This document shows positions 51,154 to 61,564 of a DNA stretch of 64,000 nucleotides, piece after piece. The stretch covers positions 1-64,000 of the forward strand of contig CACLXS010000003.1 of NCBI GenBank assembly GCA_902610905.1, written 5' to 3'. Every line of letters starts with the position of its first letter. Position 1 is the stretch's first letter. A program made the translations under genes and the position numbers. The stretch is from an uncultured SAR86 cluster bacterium. Its GTDB lineage: Bacteria; Pseudomonadota; Gammaproteobacteria; Magnimaribacterales; D2472. The notes under the pieces are model-generated. The model saw only the letters and a list, made by a program, of their open reading frames with translations. It was not told the origin of the DNA and ran no database searches.

Positions 51154-52542
51154 ATGTTATTCCACAGCACAAGGGGTAAGGACCACAACAGAACATTTGA
51201 GGATGTTCTTATGCAGGGTTTAGCTGCGGATGGGGGTTTATTTATTCCCGATATTTGGCCACAAGTCGATATTGAAAAAATAAAAACTCTTGATAGTTTT
51301 ATTGATGTGGCCAAATATATAGTTCCTTTATTCACAAAGTCCTCTTTCTCAGATGATGAGGTCTTGGAACTTCTGGATGATACTTGGCATGACTTTTCTA
51401 AAGAAAATTTTGCTGCTATTCATCAGCTTGATGATACAAAATCTATTTTAGAGTTATTTCATGGACCTACAGCAGCCTTTAAAGATTTTGGACTCCAACT
51501 AGCTGCAGCATTTTTTAATAAATCATTATTAAAACAAAATAAAACGGCAATAGTACTAGGTGCAACTTCAGGAGATACTGGGTCTGCTGCTATTGATGCA
51601 TGTAAAAGATTTGATTCTATTAAAAGTTTTATTCTTCTTCCGGATGGAAATATGTCAGAAGTTCAAAGAAGACAAATGACCACAGTTGATAGTCTCAATG
51701 TTTTTACATTAAGAGTTAATGGAACATTTGATGATTGCCAGGATATTGTCAAACAAGCTTTTAATGAAAGGTCTTTTCTCAAAGAAAATCAATTTTTATT
51801 AGCTGTTAATTCTATTAATTGGGTAAGAATTATTGGCCAAATTTGTTACTATTTTTACGCCTCATTAAAAACCAATCAATTGAAAGAACCTCTCAATTTT
51901 TCCGTTCCAACCGGAAATTTTGGAAATGTATTTGCTTGTTATTCTGCATACAAAATGGGCATGCCCTTAAATAAAATATTAGTAGCTGTAAACGATAATA
52001 ATATTCTGCATAGATTCTTTTCAGATAATGATTATTCAAGATCAAAAGTATCAGAAACTCTTTCACCTAGTATGGATATAAGTATTGCAAGTAATTTTGA
52101 AAGATTGCTTTATGATTTTTATGCAGAAAGAGACTCGTCTATTTGTGATCAGTTTTATAGAAATTTTCCTAAATACCCAATTAATTTAGAAAAAAATATG
52201 TGGGAAAAATCTAAGGATCTCTTTATGAGTTACTCAGTCGATGATATTTCTACAGTTAAAGCAATGAAGGATACTTATGCTTCTTATAACTATTTAATTG
52301 ATCCCCACACGGCTGTAGCAATTGAAGCAGTCGATCAAATTAATGAAAAACTTAATGGAAACACATTAATTCTATCTACAGCTCATCCAGCTAAATTTCC
52401 TGAAATTATTAAGGATGCAGATTTAGAATTATCAGAAATACCCAAGACTCTTTTAGATGTATATAATTTAAAAGAAAGAGCTACACATATGCCTGCATCC
52501 AAAGAATTAATTTTTGATTTTATAATTAAGAATAATTTATAA
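51154..52542 (+). CDS. thrC: threonine synthase
   Basis: FHGPTAAFKDFGLQL, GATSGDTGSAAIDA, SVPTGNFGNVFAC. Confidence 0.97.
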   Translation: MLFHSTRGKDHNRTFEDVLMQGLAADGGLFIPDIWPQVDIEKIKTLDSFIDVAKYIVPLFTKSSFSDDEVLELLDDTWHDFSKENFAAIHQLDDTKSILELFHGPTAAFKDFGLQLAAAFFNKSLLKQNKTAIVLGATSGDTGSAAIDACKRFDSIKSFILLPDGNMSEVQRRQMTTVDSLNVFTLRVNGTFDDCQDIVKQAFNERSFLKENQFLLAVNSINWVRIIGQICYYFYASLKTNQLKEPLNFSVPTGNFGNVFACYSAYKMGMPLNKILVAVNDNNILHRFFSDNDYSRSKVSETLSPSMDISIASNFERLLYDFYAERDSSICDQFYRNFPKYPINLEKNMWEKSKDLFMSYSVDDISTVKAMKDTYASYNYLIDPHTAVAIEAVDQINEKLNGNTLILSTAHPAKFPEIIKDADLELSEIPKTLLDVYNLKERATHMPASKELIFDFIIKNNL

Positions 52543-52543
52543 A

Positions 52544-53641
52544 ATGGATTCCTCAGAACTTAAGAATAGCCTCAATGATCTTAAAATACGCCTAGATGAT
52601 ATTAAGGATGGTGTTTTTGACATTAACTCGAAAGAAAAACGACTTAAAGAAATTGAGAGTGAGCTTTCTAAAGAAGAAATTTGGTCAGATTTAGATTTAT
52701 CTCAAAAAATTAGTAAAGAAAAAACAGCTCTTGAAAAAACATTAAATTCATTCAAATCCGTTGAGGAAAAAGTGACTGACGGGCTTATGTTCATTGATAT
52801 TGCTGAAGAGGAGGGAGATGATGAATCTATATCTTATATATTGGAAAGCTTTCAAAGTTTAGAACAGTCTGTTGCTGAGCTTGAGTTTAGCAAGATGTTT
52901 ACAAATAAAATGGATTCTGCATCAGCTTATATAGAAATTCAATCTGGATCAGGAGGCACTGAAGCTCAAGATTGGGCTGAAATGTTACTCAGAATGTATA
53001 CAAAGTGGTCTGAAGGTCGAGGTTTTATTTCTGACTTAATTGAAATATCTCATGGCGATGTTGCCGGTATTAAATCTGCAACATTGCATATAAGCGGTGA
53101 ATATTCTTATGGTTGGTTGAGAACTGAAACTGGTATACATAGATTGGTGAGAAAGTCACCCTTTGACTCTGGCAGCAGAAGACATACCTCTTTTGCATCT
53201 GTTTTTATTTCTCCTGAAGTTGATGATTCTATTGAAATAAATATAAACAATGCTGATATAAGAGTTGATACATACAGAGCATCAGGTGCTGGAGGTCAAC
53301 ATGTTAATAAAACTGATTCAGCGGTGAGACTGACTCACATGCCAACTGGAGTTGTTGCTCAATGCCAAAGTGATAGATCTCAGCATAAAAATAAAGAAAA
53401 TGCCCTTAAACAATTAAAATCTAAGTTATACGAGTTAGAATTACAAAAACAAAACCAAGAAAGACAAGAATTGGAAGAAAGTAAATCAGACATAGGCTGG
53501 GGCAGTCAAATAAGGTCATATGTTTTAGATCAATCTAGAATAAAGGATCTGAGAACTGGTTATGAAACAGCAAATACATCGGCGGTTTTAAATGGTGATC
53601 TCGATGAATTTATGAAAGCAAGTCTTAAGGCAGGAGTATAA
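52544..53641 (+). CDS. prfB: peptide chain release factor 2 (no frameshift)
   Basis: IQSGSGGTEAQDWAEMLLRMY, SPFDSGSRRHTSFASV, RASGAGGQHVNKTDSAVRLTHMPTG; continuous 365-aa ORF. Confidence 0.97.
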   Translation: MDSSELKNSLNDLKIRLDDIKDGVFDINSKEKRLKEIESELSKEEIWSDLDLSQKISKEKTALEKTLNSFKSVEEKVTDGLMFIDIAEEEGDDESISYILESFQSLEQSVAELEFSKMFTNKMDSASAYIEIQSGSGGTEAQDWAEMLLRMYTKWSEGRGFISDLIEISHGDVAGIKSATLHISGEYSYGWLRTETGIHRLVRKSPFDSGSRRHTSFASVFISPEVDDSIEININNADIRVDTYRASGAGGQHVNKTDSAVRLTHMPTGVVAQCQSDRSQHKNKENALKQLKSKLYELELQKQNQERQELEESKSDIGWGSQIRSYVLDQSRIKDLRTGYETANTSAVLNGDLDEFMKASLKAGV

Positions 53642-55075
53642 ATGGCTGAAGAAAATATTGGTGGAGAAGAGGGTATTATTGAAGAAAGAAGAAAAAAACT
53701 TCAACTCCTTAGAGATAAAAATACAGCATATATAAACGATTTTTTAAAAGAGCATTATGCTCATGATCTCCATGATCAATATGACGAGCTTTCAAAAGAA
53801 GATCTAGAATCAAATAATGTTGAGAATATTTCTGTTGCTGGAAGGATTGTGCTCATGAGGGTAATGGGTAACGCGAGTTTTGCCACCATAAGAGATTCTA
53901 GTGGCGATATTCAGGTTTATGTAAGTAAAAATACAGTAGATATTGATATATATGAAGATTTTAAAACTTGGGATTTAGGAGATATCGTTGGTATTAAAGG
54001 AAAATTATTTAAAACAAAAACAAATGAGCTAACAATTGAAGGTTGTGCAATTAGTTTGATTACAAAATCAATAAGACCTATGCCTGACAAATTTAAAGGT
54101 CTTGCCGATATTGAGACAAGATATAGACAGAGATATCTAGATTTAATGAGTAACGAAAACCAGAAGCAAGTATTTTTAAATAGGTCAGCTATTATTGAAT
54201 CATTAAGAGAGTCTCTAAAAGATAGAAATTTTGTCGAAGTAGAAACACCTATGATGCACCCAATACCAGGCGGTGCTGTGGCAAGACCATTTGTCACTAA
54301 ACATAATGCTCTAGATAGAGAGTTATTTTTAAGGATAGCTCCTGAGCTGTATTTAAAAAGACTCTTAGTAGGAGGTTTTGAGAGAGTTTTTGAAATTAAT
54401 AGAAGTTTTAGAAACGAGGGCCTATCAACAAAACATAACCCAGAATTTACTATGCTTGAGTATTATGAGGCTTTTACAACTCTAGAAAATACCATTGAAT
54501 TTACTGAAAACATGATCAAAAAAGCATGTGAGCTTATTAATGATTCATTAAATATAAATTGGGGAGAAGATAAAATTAATCTATCAAAATTTAGAAAAGC
54601 AAAACTTGCCGATCTAGTTTTAGAACATAATAATTCAATTAGTGAAGATCAAATAGCAAAAATGAATGGTAAAGAATTGCTTGAATTATTTGAATCAAGT
54701 GTAGAAGAAAATTTAATTGAACCAACTTTTGTAATAGGTTATCCGGTTGAAGTCTCACCTCTCTCAAGAAGAAATAATGAAAACCCAGAAATAGCTGATA
54801 GATTCGAACTATTTATTGGTGGTAAAGAAATAGCTAACGGTTTTTGTGAATTAAATGACCCAGATGATCAAGCTGACAGATTTAGAGAACAAGTCAAAGC
54901 CAAAGACACCGGTGATAAAGAGGCTATGTCATATGATGAAGATTATGTAACTGCATTAGAGCATGGAATGCCGCCTGCAGTTGGAGTGGGTATTGGAATT
55001 GATAGATTGGTAATGATGATTACCAACCAAACATCAATAAGAGATGTTATTTTATTCCCTCAATTAAAATCTTAA
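53642..55075 (+). CDS. lysS: lysyl-tRNA synthetase (class II)
   Basis: MRVMGNASFATIRDSSGDIQVYV, RYRQRYLDLM, NEGLSTKHNPEFTMLEYYEA, GIGIDRLVM. Confidence 0.97.
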   Translation: MAEENIGGEEGIIEERRKKLQLLRDKNTAYINDFLKEHYAHDLHDQYDELSKEDLESNNVENISVAGRIVLMRVMGNASFATIRDSSGDIQVYVSKNTVDIDIYEDFKTWDLGDIVGIKGKLFKTKTNELTIEGCAISLITKSIRPMPDKFKGLADIETRYRQRYLDLMSNENQKQVFLNRSAIIESLRESLKDRNFVEVETPMMHPIPGGAVARPFVTKHNALDRELFLRIAPELYLKRLLVGGFERVFEINRSFRNEGLSTKHNPEFTMLEYYEAFTTLENTIEFTENMIKKACELINDSLNINWGEDKINLSKFRKAKLADLVLEHNNSISEDQIAKMNGKELLELFESSVEENLIEPTFVIGYPVEVSPLSRRNNENPEIADRFELFIGGKEIANGFCELNDPDDQADRFREQVKAKDTGDKEAMSYDEDYVTALEHGMPPAVGVGIGIDRLVMMITNQTSIRDVILFPQLKS

Positions 55076-56289
55076 GAATTACCTGAAGGTATGTCTTTGT
55101 ATGGCATTCCCTTATCCGCTCTTGCATCTTGAGGAAGTCCAAGCACTCTTTCTGCTATTATATTTTTAAGTATTTCATCAGTACCACCAGCAATTCTTAG
55201 TCCAGGGGCACCAAGCCAAGCATTCTGAAAACTTTGTATTTCAGGGTCATCTGTTTTTAACATACCGGCCATATCAAGCGAGTCCATCCCAAAGGCACCA
55301 ATATTTTGTAATTTATTTGCACTAACTATTTTAGTTATTGAAGCCTCAGGTCCAGGTGTTTCACCTCTTGATAAGGCAGACATAGTTCTAAGCTTAGTAT
55401 TTTTTAATCCATTAGCTTCACAGTACCAATCTGCGATAGATGATCTTACTGATTTGTTGTTTATTAGTGGTTCACCAGAATCATCTTGTTTTTTTGCCCA
55501 TCTAAAAGCATCCTCAACATCAGCTCCGTTAGCATCACCAACCGCCAGCCTTTCGTTCATAAGAGTTGTTATGGCAACCTTCCAACCATCTCCAACCTCA
55601 CCAAGCCTTTGAGAGTCAGGTATAACTACATCAGTAAAATAAACTTCATTAAAACTTGAACCGCCTGTAATTTGTTTAATTGGTTTTACTTCAATACCAG
55701 GAGATTTCATATCTAAGAAGAAAAATGTCATCCCTTTATGTTTTTCAAGATTAGGATCATGTCTTACAACTAAAATTCCATAATCTGAAAAATGGGCTCC
55801 AGAGGTCCATACTTTTTGACCATTAATAATCCAATTATCCCCATCTTTGATTGCTTTACTTCTCAAACCTGCAACATCTGAGCCTGCTGATGGCTCTGAA
55901 AAAAGCTGGCACCATATCTCTTTACCTTCCGCCATTGCTGGAAGATATCGAGCTTTTTGCTCATCAGTTGCGTATTCCATCATTACTGGCCCAGCCATAC
56001 CTAAACCAATTTCAAAAATACCTTTCGGGACATTAAACTTTGATTCTTCTTCAGCCCAAATAATTCTTTCAATAGCAGAGGCACCAATACCACCAAATTC
56101 CTTTGGCCAATGTAACATTGCCCAACCAGCATTATATTTTTTTTTCTGCCAGTCCTTAGCAACTTGTAAAAAATCAATATTTGCAAATTCGTTTTTTTCG
56201 ACACCTGTTTTAAGTTTGGCATTTTTTTCTAGCCATTCTCTACAGGTTTTTCTAAATTTTGCTTGCTCAGGCGTATCTTTAAAATCCAT
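55072..56289 (-). CDS. acyl-CoA dehydrogenase
   Basis: WCQLFSEPSAGSDVAGLRSKA, INGQKVWTSGAHFSDYG, GGTDEILKNIIAERVLG. Confidence 0.93.
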   Translation of the reverse strand: MDFKDTPEQAKFRKTCREWLEKNAKLKTGVEKNEFANIDFLQVAKDWQKKKYNAGWAMLHWPKEFGGIGASAIERIIWAEEESKFNVPKGIFEIGLGMAGPVMMEYATDEQKARYLPAMAEGKEIWCQLFSEPSAGSDVAGLRSKAIKDGDNWIINGQKVWTSGAHFSDYGILVVRHDPNLEKHKGMTFFFLDMKSPGIEVKPIKQITGGSSFNEVYFTDVVIPDSQRLGEVGDGWKVAITTLMNERLAVGDANGADVEDAFRWAKKQDDSGEPLINNKSVRSSIADWYCEANGLKNTKLRTMSALSRGETPGPEASITKIVSANKLQNIGAFGMDSLDMAGMLKTDDPEIQSFQNAWLGAPGLRIAGGTDEILKNIIAERVLGLPQDARADKGMPYKDIPSGNS

Positions 56290-56297
56290 AATTTTTC

Positions 56298-57410
56298 CTA
56301 GTTTAAATTTGATTGTTCTAAGTTAGAGATAAGTTTTTCTTTCCAATTAGCAATTGAGCCAATATTTAATGAAAGTAGTTTTGATCTTTTATAAAAAAGA
56401 TGACAGTCGTATTCCCATGTGAAACCATTACCACCATGAGTTTGGATATTTTCTTTTGAACATAACTCATAAGCTTTTGTTGCACTTACTCTGGCAGTTG
56501 CAGCAGCTACGGGTAAATCTGAAGATTCTGATGACAATGCCCAAGCAGCATAGTAAGAATTAGATTTAGCCAAAGTTAAAGCAACATACATATCTGCTAA
56601 CTTATGTTTTATACCTTGATACGAACCAATCGGTTTGCCAAAAGCATATCTTTCATTAGCATAATTTACTGCCATGTCTAATGCAGCTTGCGAACCCCCA
56701 ATTTGCTCAAAGCTAAACAATACAGCTGCTTGATTAATAATTGATTCGTATAAAATCCAACCATTTCCTTCATCTCCAATGAGTAAACTTGGAGCTTGTT
56801 TCATTTCTATGGAATAGTAGCCTCTACTCCCATCAATATTTTCAACTTGATTGATTGAGACTTCTTTACACGATAAATCAACCAGCCTTAAGTCTATTCC
56901 TTTTGAAGATTTGCAGACAATAATTGAATGAGTAGCAGCTTCACAATCAGGAACTGCAATTTTTGTACCTGAAATTAATTCATTTGAAACTTCAGTTTTA
57001 ATATTGTTATTTGTTGGAGCTAAAAAATCTTCAGTAACTGCTATCGTACCAACTACTTCTCCAGTTACTAGCTTGGGTAGTATTTCCTTTTTAAGTTCCT
57101 CACTACCATATTTAATTACGGCCTCAGTAAATAAATAAACTGATGATGAGAAGGGCACCGGTGTAAGATGTCTGCCTAATTCTTCAGCAATTACACATAG
57201 CTCAAGATGGCCAAGGCCTAACCCTTCATATTCTTCAGGGATTCTTATGCCAGTCCAACCTAATTCAATAATTTTTTGCCATAAATCATTATCAAACGAC
57301 TCAGAGCCCTCTAATACTCCTCTGGATCGTTTTACACTTTCTTCTTTTTCAAGAAATTTTTTTGCTTCACTTTGAAGGAATTTTTGATCATCTGAAAAAT
57401 CTAAATTCAT
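56298..57410 (-). CDS. acyl-CoA dehydrogenase
   Basis: MNLDFSDDQKFLQSEAKKFL start (listed start trimmed); ALDMAVNYANERYAFGKPIGSYQGIKHKLADMY; QTHGGNGFTWEYD. Confidence 0.92.
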   Translation of the reverse strand: MNLDFSDDQKFLQSEAKKFLEKEESVKRSRGVLEGSESFDNDLWQKIIELGWTGIRIPEEYEGLGLGHLELCVIAEELGRHLTPVPFSSSVYLFTEAVIKYGSEELKKEILPKLVTGEVVGTIAVTEDFLAPTNNNIKTEVSNELISGTKIAVPDCEAATHSIIVCKSSKGIDLRLVDLSCKEVSINQVENIDGSRGYYSIEMKQAPSLLIGDEGNGWILYESIINQAAVLFSFEQIGGSQAALDMAVNYANERYAFGKPIGSYQGIKHKLADMYVALTLAKSNSYYAAWALSSESSDLPVAAATARVSATKAYELCSKENIQTHGGNGFTWEYDCHLFYKRSKLLSLNIGSIANWKEKLISNLEQSNLN

Positions 57411-57509
57411 ATAAACCCTTATAGTTATTGTAAAATATATTATAGGACGGTAAGTTAACGACACTATTGTTCAAAAATATAGCATATAGCGATAATTTTT
57501 TACATTTAA

Positions 57510-58139
57510 ATGAATAAAGATATAAGACTAGACAAAACATCACCAGCTTACTTAAAAAAAACTAAGTCTGGAGGCCTATTTGTAGGCTTTCTTTATGTGC
57601 TTTTGTTTATGAGTATTTTGACTCTTGGTATTTGGCAAAGTTTTGAATCAAGTTATACAGAATCTAAGATTAAAACTAACGAAGATAGATTGGCCATTAT
57701 TGAAGAACAAATGAATATAGCTGATGAAATTAATAATGATTCAATGACCGATATATCATCTTCAATTCAGTTTCTTGATAAAGAAGTTCGCAAGCTTTGG
57801 GATCTAAGCAATAAAAGAAACAAAGTGAATATATCTAAATTATTAGCTTCAACTGCAGAACTTGAAGTAGCGATATCTGAAATCAATGAATCACTTGATA
57901 GTTATAAAAGCGATTTATCCATTAATACAAAAAAGATAAATGATCTTGAGCCTTCAATTAAAAAAATTGATGATATTCAACAAGTGCTTAAATCCATAGA
58001 AACACAGCTAATTTTAGTTGATGATTCTGTACAAGCTTTAAATAACTACAAAATACAATTAAATCAATCAATTTTAGAAATTCAAACAGAATTATCGGCA
58101 TTAAAACCATTAGATGAAATTGCAGAACCTTTAAATTGA
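57510..58139 (+). CDS. hypothetical membrane-anchored coiled-coil protein
   Basis: One N-terminal TM segment then a long heptad-rich region. Confidence 0.6.
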   Translation: MNKDIRLDKTSPAYLKKTKSGGLFVGFLYVLLFMSILTLGIWQSFESSYTESKIKTNEDRLAIIEEQMNIADEINNDSMTDISSSIQFLDKEVRKLWDLSNKRNKVNISKLLASTAELEVAISEINESLDSYKSDLSINTKKINDLEPSIKKIDDIQQVLKSIETQLILVDDSVQALNNYKIQLNQSILEIQTELSALKPLDEIAEPLN

Positions 58140-58172
58140 CAATATTTTAATAAATGATAATTTTAGAAGTAA

Positions 58173-58385
58173 ATGAATAGAACTTTTTTACAGATATTTC
58201 TCTTGTTAGCCTTTATACCTCTTGCAATCCTGGTAGGTTATGGAGTTTTAGTTGTTGCGCCTATATTTTCTTGTTTTTTAGCAATCAATTCTTATAAATT
58301 TAAAAACTACAAAGAAATGTATATATGGATGGGTTTTGGGGCCTTGTCATTCTTTTTAGCCTTATATATGCTTGGTGTATTGTGA
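58173..58385 (+). CDS. hypothetical small membrane protein
   Basis: 70-aa ORF with two TM segments; stop overlaps next GTG (GTGA). Confidence 0.55.
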   Translation: MNRTFLQIFLLLAFIPLAILVGYGVLVVAPIFSCFLAINSYKFKNYKEMYIWMGFGALSFFLALYMLGVL

Positions 58386-58771
58386 TAATTATTAAGATTA
58401 TAATTTTTTGTTTATCTCTGTTATTTCTTGCAGCTGGGATTACAACAATCATTTCAGCAGATGTAAATACTATTTTTCTACCATTTCTTGTAGAAAATAC
58501 TCAAGAAGCACATTTTGCAAGAACATATGCTGGTTTTATAGCTGCAGTTGGATATTTATCAATGAGATTTTTATATTCATCATCAAAAGTTCAAGTGGGT
58601 ACAGTTGTTATGTACATTTTATGTGTGATGCTAGTCTCAAAAGTCTTTAGCTTCATATATGACGGTTATACAAACATAGCTTTAGCAACATTTGTTATTG
58701 GTATTTTCTTTGCTTTGAGTTTATATATTTTACAAAAATCAAGAAAAAATCAGTTAAATTACGACCTTTAA
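58382..58771 (+). CDS. DUF4345-like membrane protein
   Basis: LFLAAGITTIISADVNTIFLPFLVENTQEAHFARTYAGFIAAVGYLSMRF; start placed at GTG 58382 overlapping the previous stop. Confidence 0.6.
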   Translation: MIIIKIIIFCLSLLFLAAGITTIISADVNTIFLPFLVENTQEAHFARTYAGFIAAVGYLSMRFLYSSSKVQVGTVVMYILCVMLVSKVFSFIYDGYTNIALATFVIGIFFALSLYILQKSRKNQLNYDL

Positions 58772-58828
58772 AAATTTCAATTATTCTTCACTAAAATATT
58801 AAATTATCTATATAATGCTTTCTGGTTT

Positions 58829-58913
58829 GGGGATGTGGTGGAACTGGTAGACACGCTTGGCTTAGAACCAAGTGCCGCAAGGCGTGGGGGTTCGACTCCC
58901 TCCATCCCTACCA
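58829..58913 (+). tRNA. tRNA-Leu (TAG)
   Basis: GGGGATGTGGTGGAACTGGTAGACACGCTTGGCTTAGAACCAAGTGCCGCAAGGCGTGGGGGTTCGACTCCCTCCATCCCTACCA; TAG anticodon, encoded CCA. Confidence 0.96.
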
Positions 58914-59021
58914 TTTATCTTGTAGCAAGTATGTTTCATTTAAGTTACAAGTTTATTGCAGGTATTTCGGATGAGGTTTATACTATGTTACGTAAATATT
59001 GTTTAACAAGGGGATATTGTT

Positions 59022-61382
59022 ATGTCAAAGAATTTAAAGCTATTATTACTATTTTTAGCTCCGCTATCTATAATCGCTCAGGAAGTTGAAGAAGTTATAG
59101 TTACAGCTAACAAAAAAGCTGAAACAGTAATGGAAATACCAATGAATATTTCTGTTATTACTGAAGCTACATTGGATGAGAGAGGTATATTAAACCCAGA
59201 AGATTACTTACGATCTATTGCAGGTGTATCTACACCAGGTGGATCTAATTATTATACTTTTAGAGGTTTGAATACATCTACATCTCAACGTTCATCTGGT
59301 ACAACTTCAACATATGTTGATGAGATCAACAGTTCATTAATGAATCTGTTTGACGTTGAAAGAGTTGAGGTGCTTAGAGGACCGCAAGGTACACTTTATG
59401 GTTCTAATGCAATCGGTGGAACGATTAGATACATAACAAACAAACCTGACGCATCTAGTGCTTACGGTAAAGTGCGTGTTGGTTATGGAAATAAAAGATT
59501 AGCTGATAATCCAGAAACGACTATTGAAGCAATGTACAATATGCCACTTTCTGATTCAGTTGCTTTAAGAGCGGTATATTCACAAGTTGTATCTCCTGGT
59601 ATTTATAAAAATATCCAAACTGGACACACTGTAGGTGAAGAAGATGATTCACAGCTTATGCTTACTTTAGGCTTTGACAATGGCGGAAAAATGACTGGTA
59701 TGCTCAGATATTACAGCGCTAATAATAAAGCTTTCGGTATCTTAGAACCAGGACAAAGCAAGCCTGGTAGTGCTGATGTTTATGATGAAAATTGTCCTCA
59801 GGCTTCTAGCTGGTGGTATAACTTTGACGGTGATCCAACATGTTCACGTTTAAGTGCTATTTCCCTTCATGCAGCTTCTGAAGGTGTTGAGGGTGTATTA
59901 ACAGATTATAATCCAATGTATTCACATGCATTGGCTGCAGATGAGTCTGAAGAAATTAGAACAGAGATGATTTCAGCAACTATTAATTATGATTTTGGAA
60001 TGTTTGATGGAATTCTTGTGTACTCAGATAGAAAAGTGACTGAAGATGCGACTACAGATTGGGCAAGAATTGATATGGATGACTATGTTCCAGCTCCTCT
60101 AATTGTAGATGGTGATCAAACTGATAGAAGTACAACTGAATTAAGACTTAGCTCTAAACCAGGTCAATTTGAATGGACAGTTGGTTACTACAAATATGAG
60201 TGGGCTGAAGAACCTAATACTGTAAGTCAAACGCAATACGCAATGGACCAAGATTGGCTTGATTATGTGACTGAAATAGCAGCAGGCGTAGACCCAGCTG
60301 ATTATGATGCAACTGCATATTGTCCTCCTTTTTGTGAAGGCCATGAAGGCTACCCATACTTGTATTATGGTTCTGCTACAGGCTATAACTGGGAAGAAGA
60401 GGAGTCATATTTTGCTCAATTTGATTATCACGTTAATGATCAACTAACTATAACTTATGGTATCAGAGATTATGAATTATCTGATGCATCTGAAACTTAT
60501 CAATATGGTATTTTCTACATGAGTGATAATGGTTGTGATGGTGCAGATCCTGCTGGTACGCAGTGTGCGCAACTGCAAGGTTCAGAGTCTGATACAAGAC
60601 AAAAATTTGCGATTAGTTATCAGTTAAATGATGACTTAACTTTATATACTACTAGAGCAGCTGGTTATAGACCTGGTGGTAACCAAGCACCACTTCCTCC
60701 ATTTTGTAGCAGTGATGAAACTGCTCAGGAGACTTGGGCACCAAGATTTAACTCAGATGAAGCTGAAACAACAGAATTTGGTGTAAAAGCCAGAGGTGCT
60801 AACTATTCTGCGAATGTGACCTATTTTGAGGTTGATTGGGATGGAATTATTATTTCAGTTACACCTGGATGTGGTTGGTCATATAACTTTAACGGTGGTA
60901 AAGCAAAAACATCTGGTTGGGAGTATGAGTTTACATATGATCTAACTGATGCATTATCACTTGATTTAGCTGGAAGTGATATGGCAGCAAGAACCTCAAT
61001 TGATATTGATTCTTTAGGTGCAGCAGCAGGTGATAGATTACCTAATACTGTTGAATCACAATGGAACCTTGGTGTTACTTATGAAACAACAATTTTAACA
61101 GTTCCATCTTATGCAAGAATGGATGTAAATTATTATGGTGATAGTTTTAATACTTTTGCTGAAAATCCAAATTCAAGTTCTCCTGATTATACAAAGGTAA
61201 ACTTTAATCTTGGAATGGATATTAATGCAAATGCAAAACTACAATTATCAGTAGATAATTTGTTTGATAAAAGAACAGCTGCATACATTTATGCGGTTGA
61301 CGATACTAGCTGGAGACCAAGAAACTGGATGCAGTGGATACCTCCAAGAACAGTATCTGTAAAATACACATATAATTTTTAA
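59022..61382 (+). CDS. TonB-dependent outer-membrane receptor
   Basis: Signal peptide; TonB box EEVIVTANKK; plug RVEVLRGPQGTLYGSNAIGGTIRYITNKP; C-terminal beta barrel ending in YNF; RBS AAGGGGA. Confidence 0.96.
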   Translation: MSKNLKLLLLFLAPLSIIAQEVEEVIVTANKKAETVMEIPMNISVITEATLDERGILNPEDYLRSIAGVSTPGGSNYYTFRGLNTSTSQRSSGTTSTYVDEINSSLMNLFDVERVEVLRGPQGTLYGSNAIGGTIRYITNKPDASSAYGKVRVGYGNKRLADNPETTIEAMYNMPLSDSVALRAVYSQVVSPGIYKNIQTGHTVGEEDDSQLMLTLGFDNGGKMTGMLRYYSANNKAFGILEPGQSKPGSADVYDENCPQASSWWYNFDGDPTCSRLSAISLHAASEGVEGVLTDYNPMYSHALAADESEEIRTEMISATINYDFGMFDGILVYSDRKVTEDATTDWARIDMDDYVPAPLIVDGDQTDRSTTELRLSSKPGQFEWTVGYYKYEWAEEPNTVSQTQYAMDQDWLDYVTEIAAGVDPADYDATAYCPPFCEGHEGYPYLYYGSATGYNWEEEESYFAQFDYHVNDQLTITYGIRDYELSDASETYQYGIFYMSDNGCDGADPAGTQCAQLQGSESDTRQKFAISYQLNDDLTLYTTRAAGYRPGGNQAPLPPFCSSDETAQETWAPRFNSDEAETTEFGVKARGANYSANVTYFEVDWDGIIISVTPGCGWSYNFNGGKAKTSGWEYEFTYDLTDALSLDLAGSDMAARTSIDIDSLGAAAGDRLPNTVESQWNLGVTYETTILTVPSYARMDVNYYGDSFNTFAENPNSSSPDYTKVNFNLGMDINANAKLQLSVDNLFDKRTAAYIYAVDDTSWRPRNWMQWIPPRTVSVKYTYNF

Positions 61383-61401
61383 TTTAGATTAAAATTTAGT
61401 G

Positions 61402-61434
61402 AAACCCTCTGTCCTTTGGATAGAGGGTTTTTTT
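61402..61434 (+). terminator. intrinsic terminator of TonB-dependent receptor gene
   Basis: AAACCCTCTgtcctttggatAGAGGGTTTTTTT stem plus U-tract 20 nt after stop. Confidence 0.9.
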
Positions 61435-61461
61435 ATAGATAATTTTTTAATATTTTATTTG

Positions 61462-61489
61462 TTTACAAATATTTAAATAAATATATACT
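61462..61489 (+). promoter_or_regulatory. putative sigma70 promoter of arg operon leader
   Basis: TTTACA (61462-61467), 16-nt spacer, TATACT (61484-61489); predicted +1 near 61496-61497. Confidence 0.65.
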
Positions 61490-61496
61490 GCCGACC

Positions 61497-61541
61497 ATGT
61501 TACAAATTAAATCACAACTTAGACGGGCTGCAATTTTGTAG
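61497..61541 (+). CDS. putative 14-aa arginine leader peptide MLQIKSQLRRAAIL (absent from supplied ORF track)
   Basis: ATG TTA CAA ATT AAA TCA CAA CTT AGA CGG GCT GCA ATT TTG TAG; tandem Arg codons; sits between promoter and a terminator hairpin, before argF'. Confidence 0.6.
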   Translation: MLQIKSQLRRAAIL

Positions 61542-61564
61542 CTGGAACTATTTGTGATAAATGG

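Noticed and set aside
58835-59089. 84-aa ORF starting MVELVDTLGLEPSAARRGGSTPSIP
   Set aside because: The N-terminal part is a translation of the tRNA-Leu gene (a common spurious annotation), and the rest overlaps the TonB receptor start.
61402-61434. CCCTCT...AGAGGG hairpin as part of the arg leader
   Set aside because: It lies upstream of the candidate arg promoter, directly after the TonB receptor stop, and has a canonical U-tract: a simple terminator.
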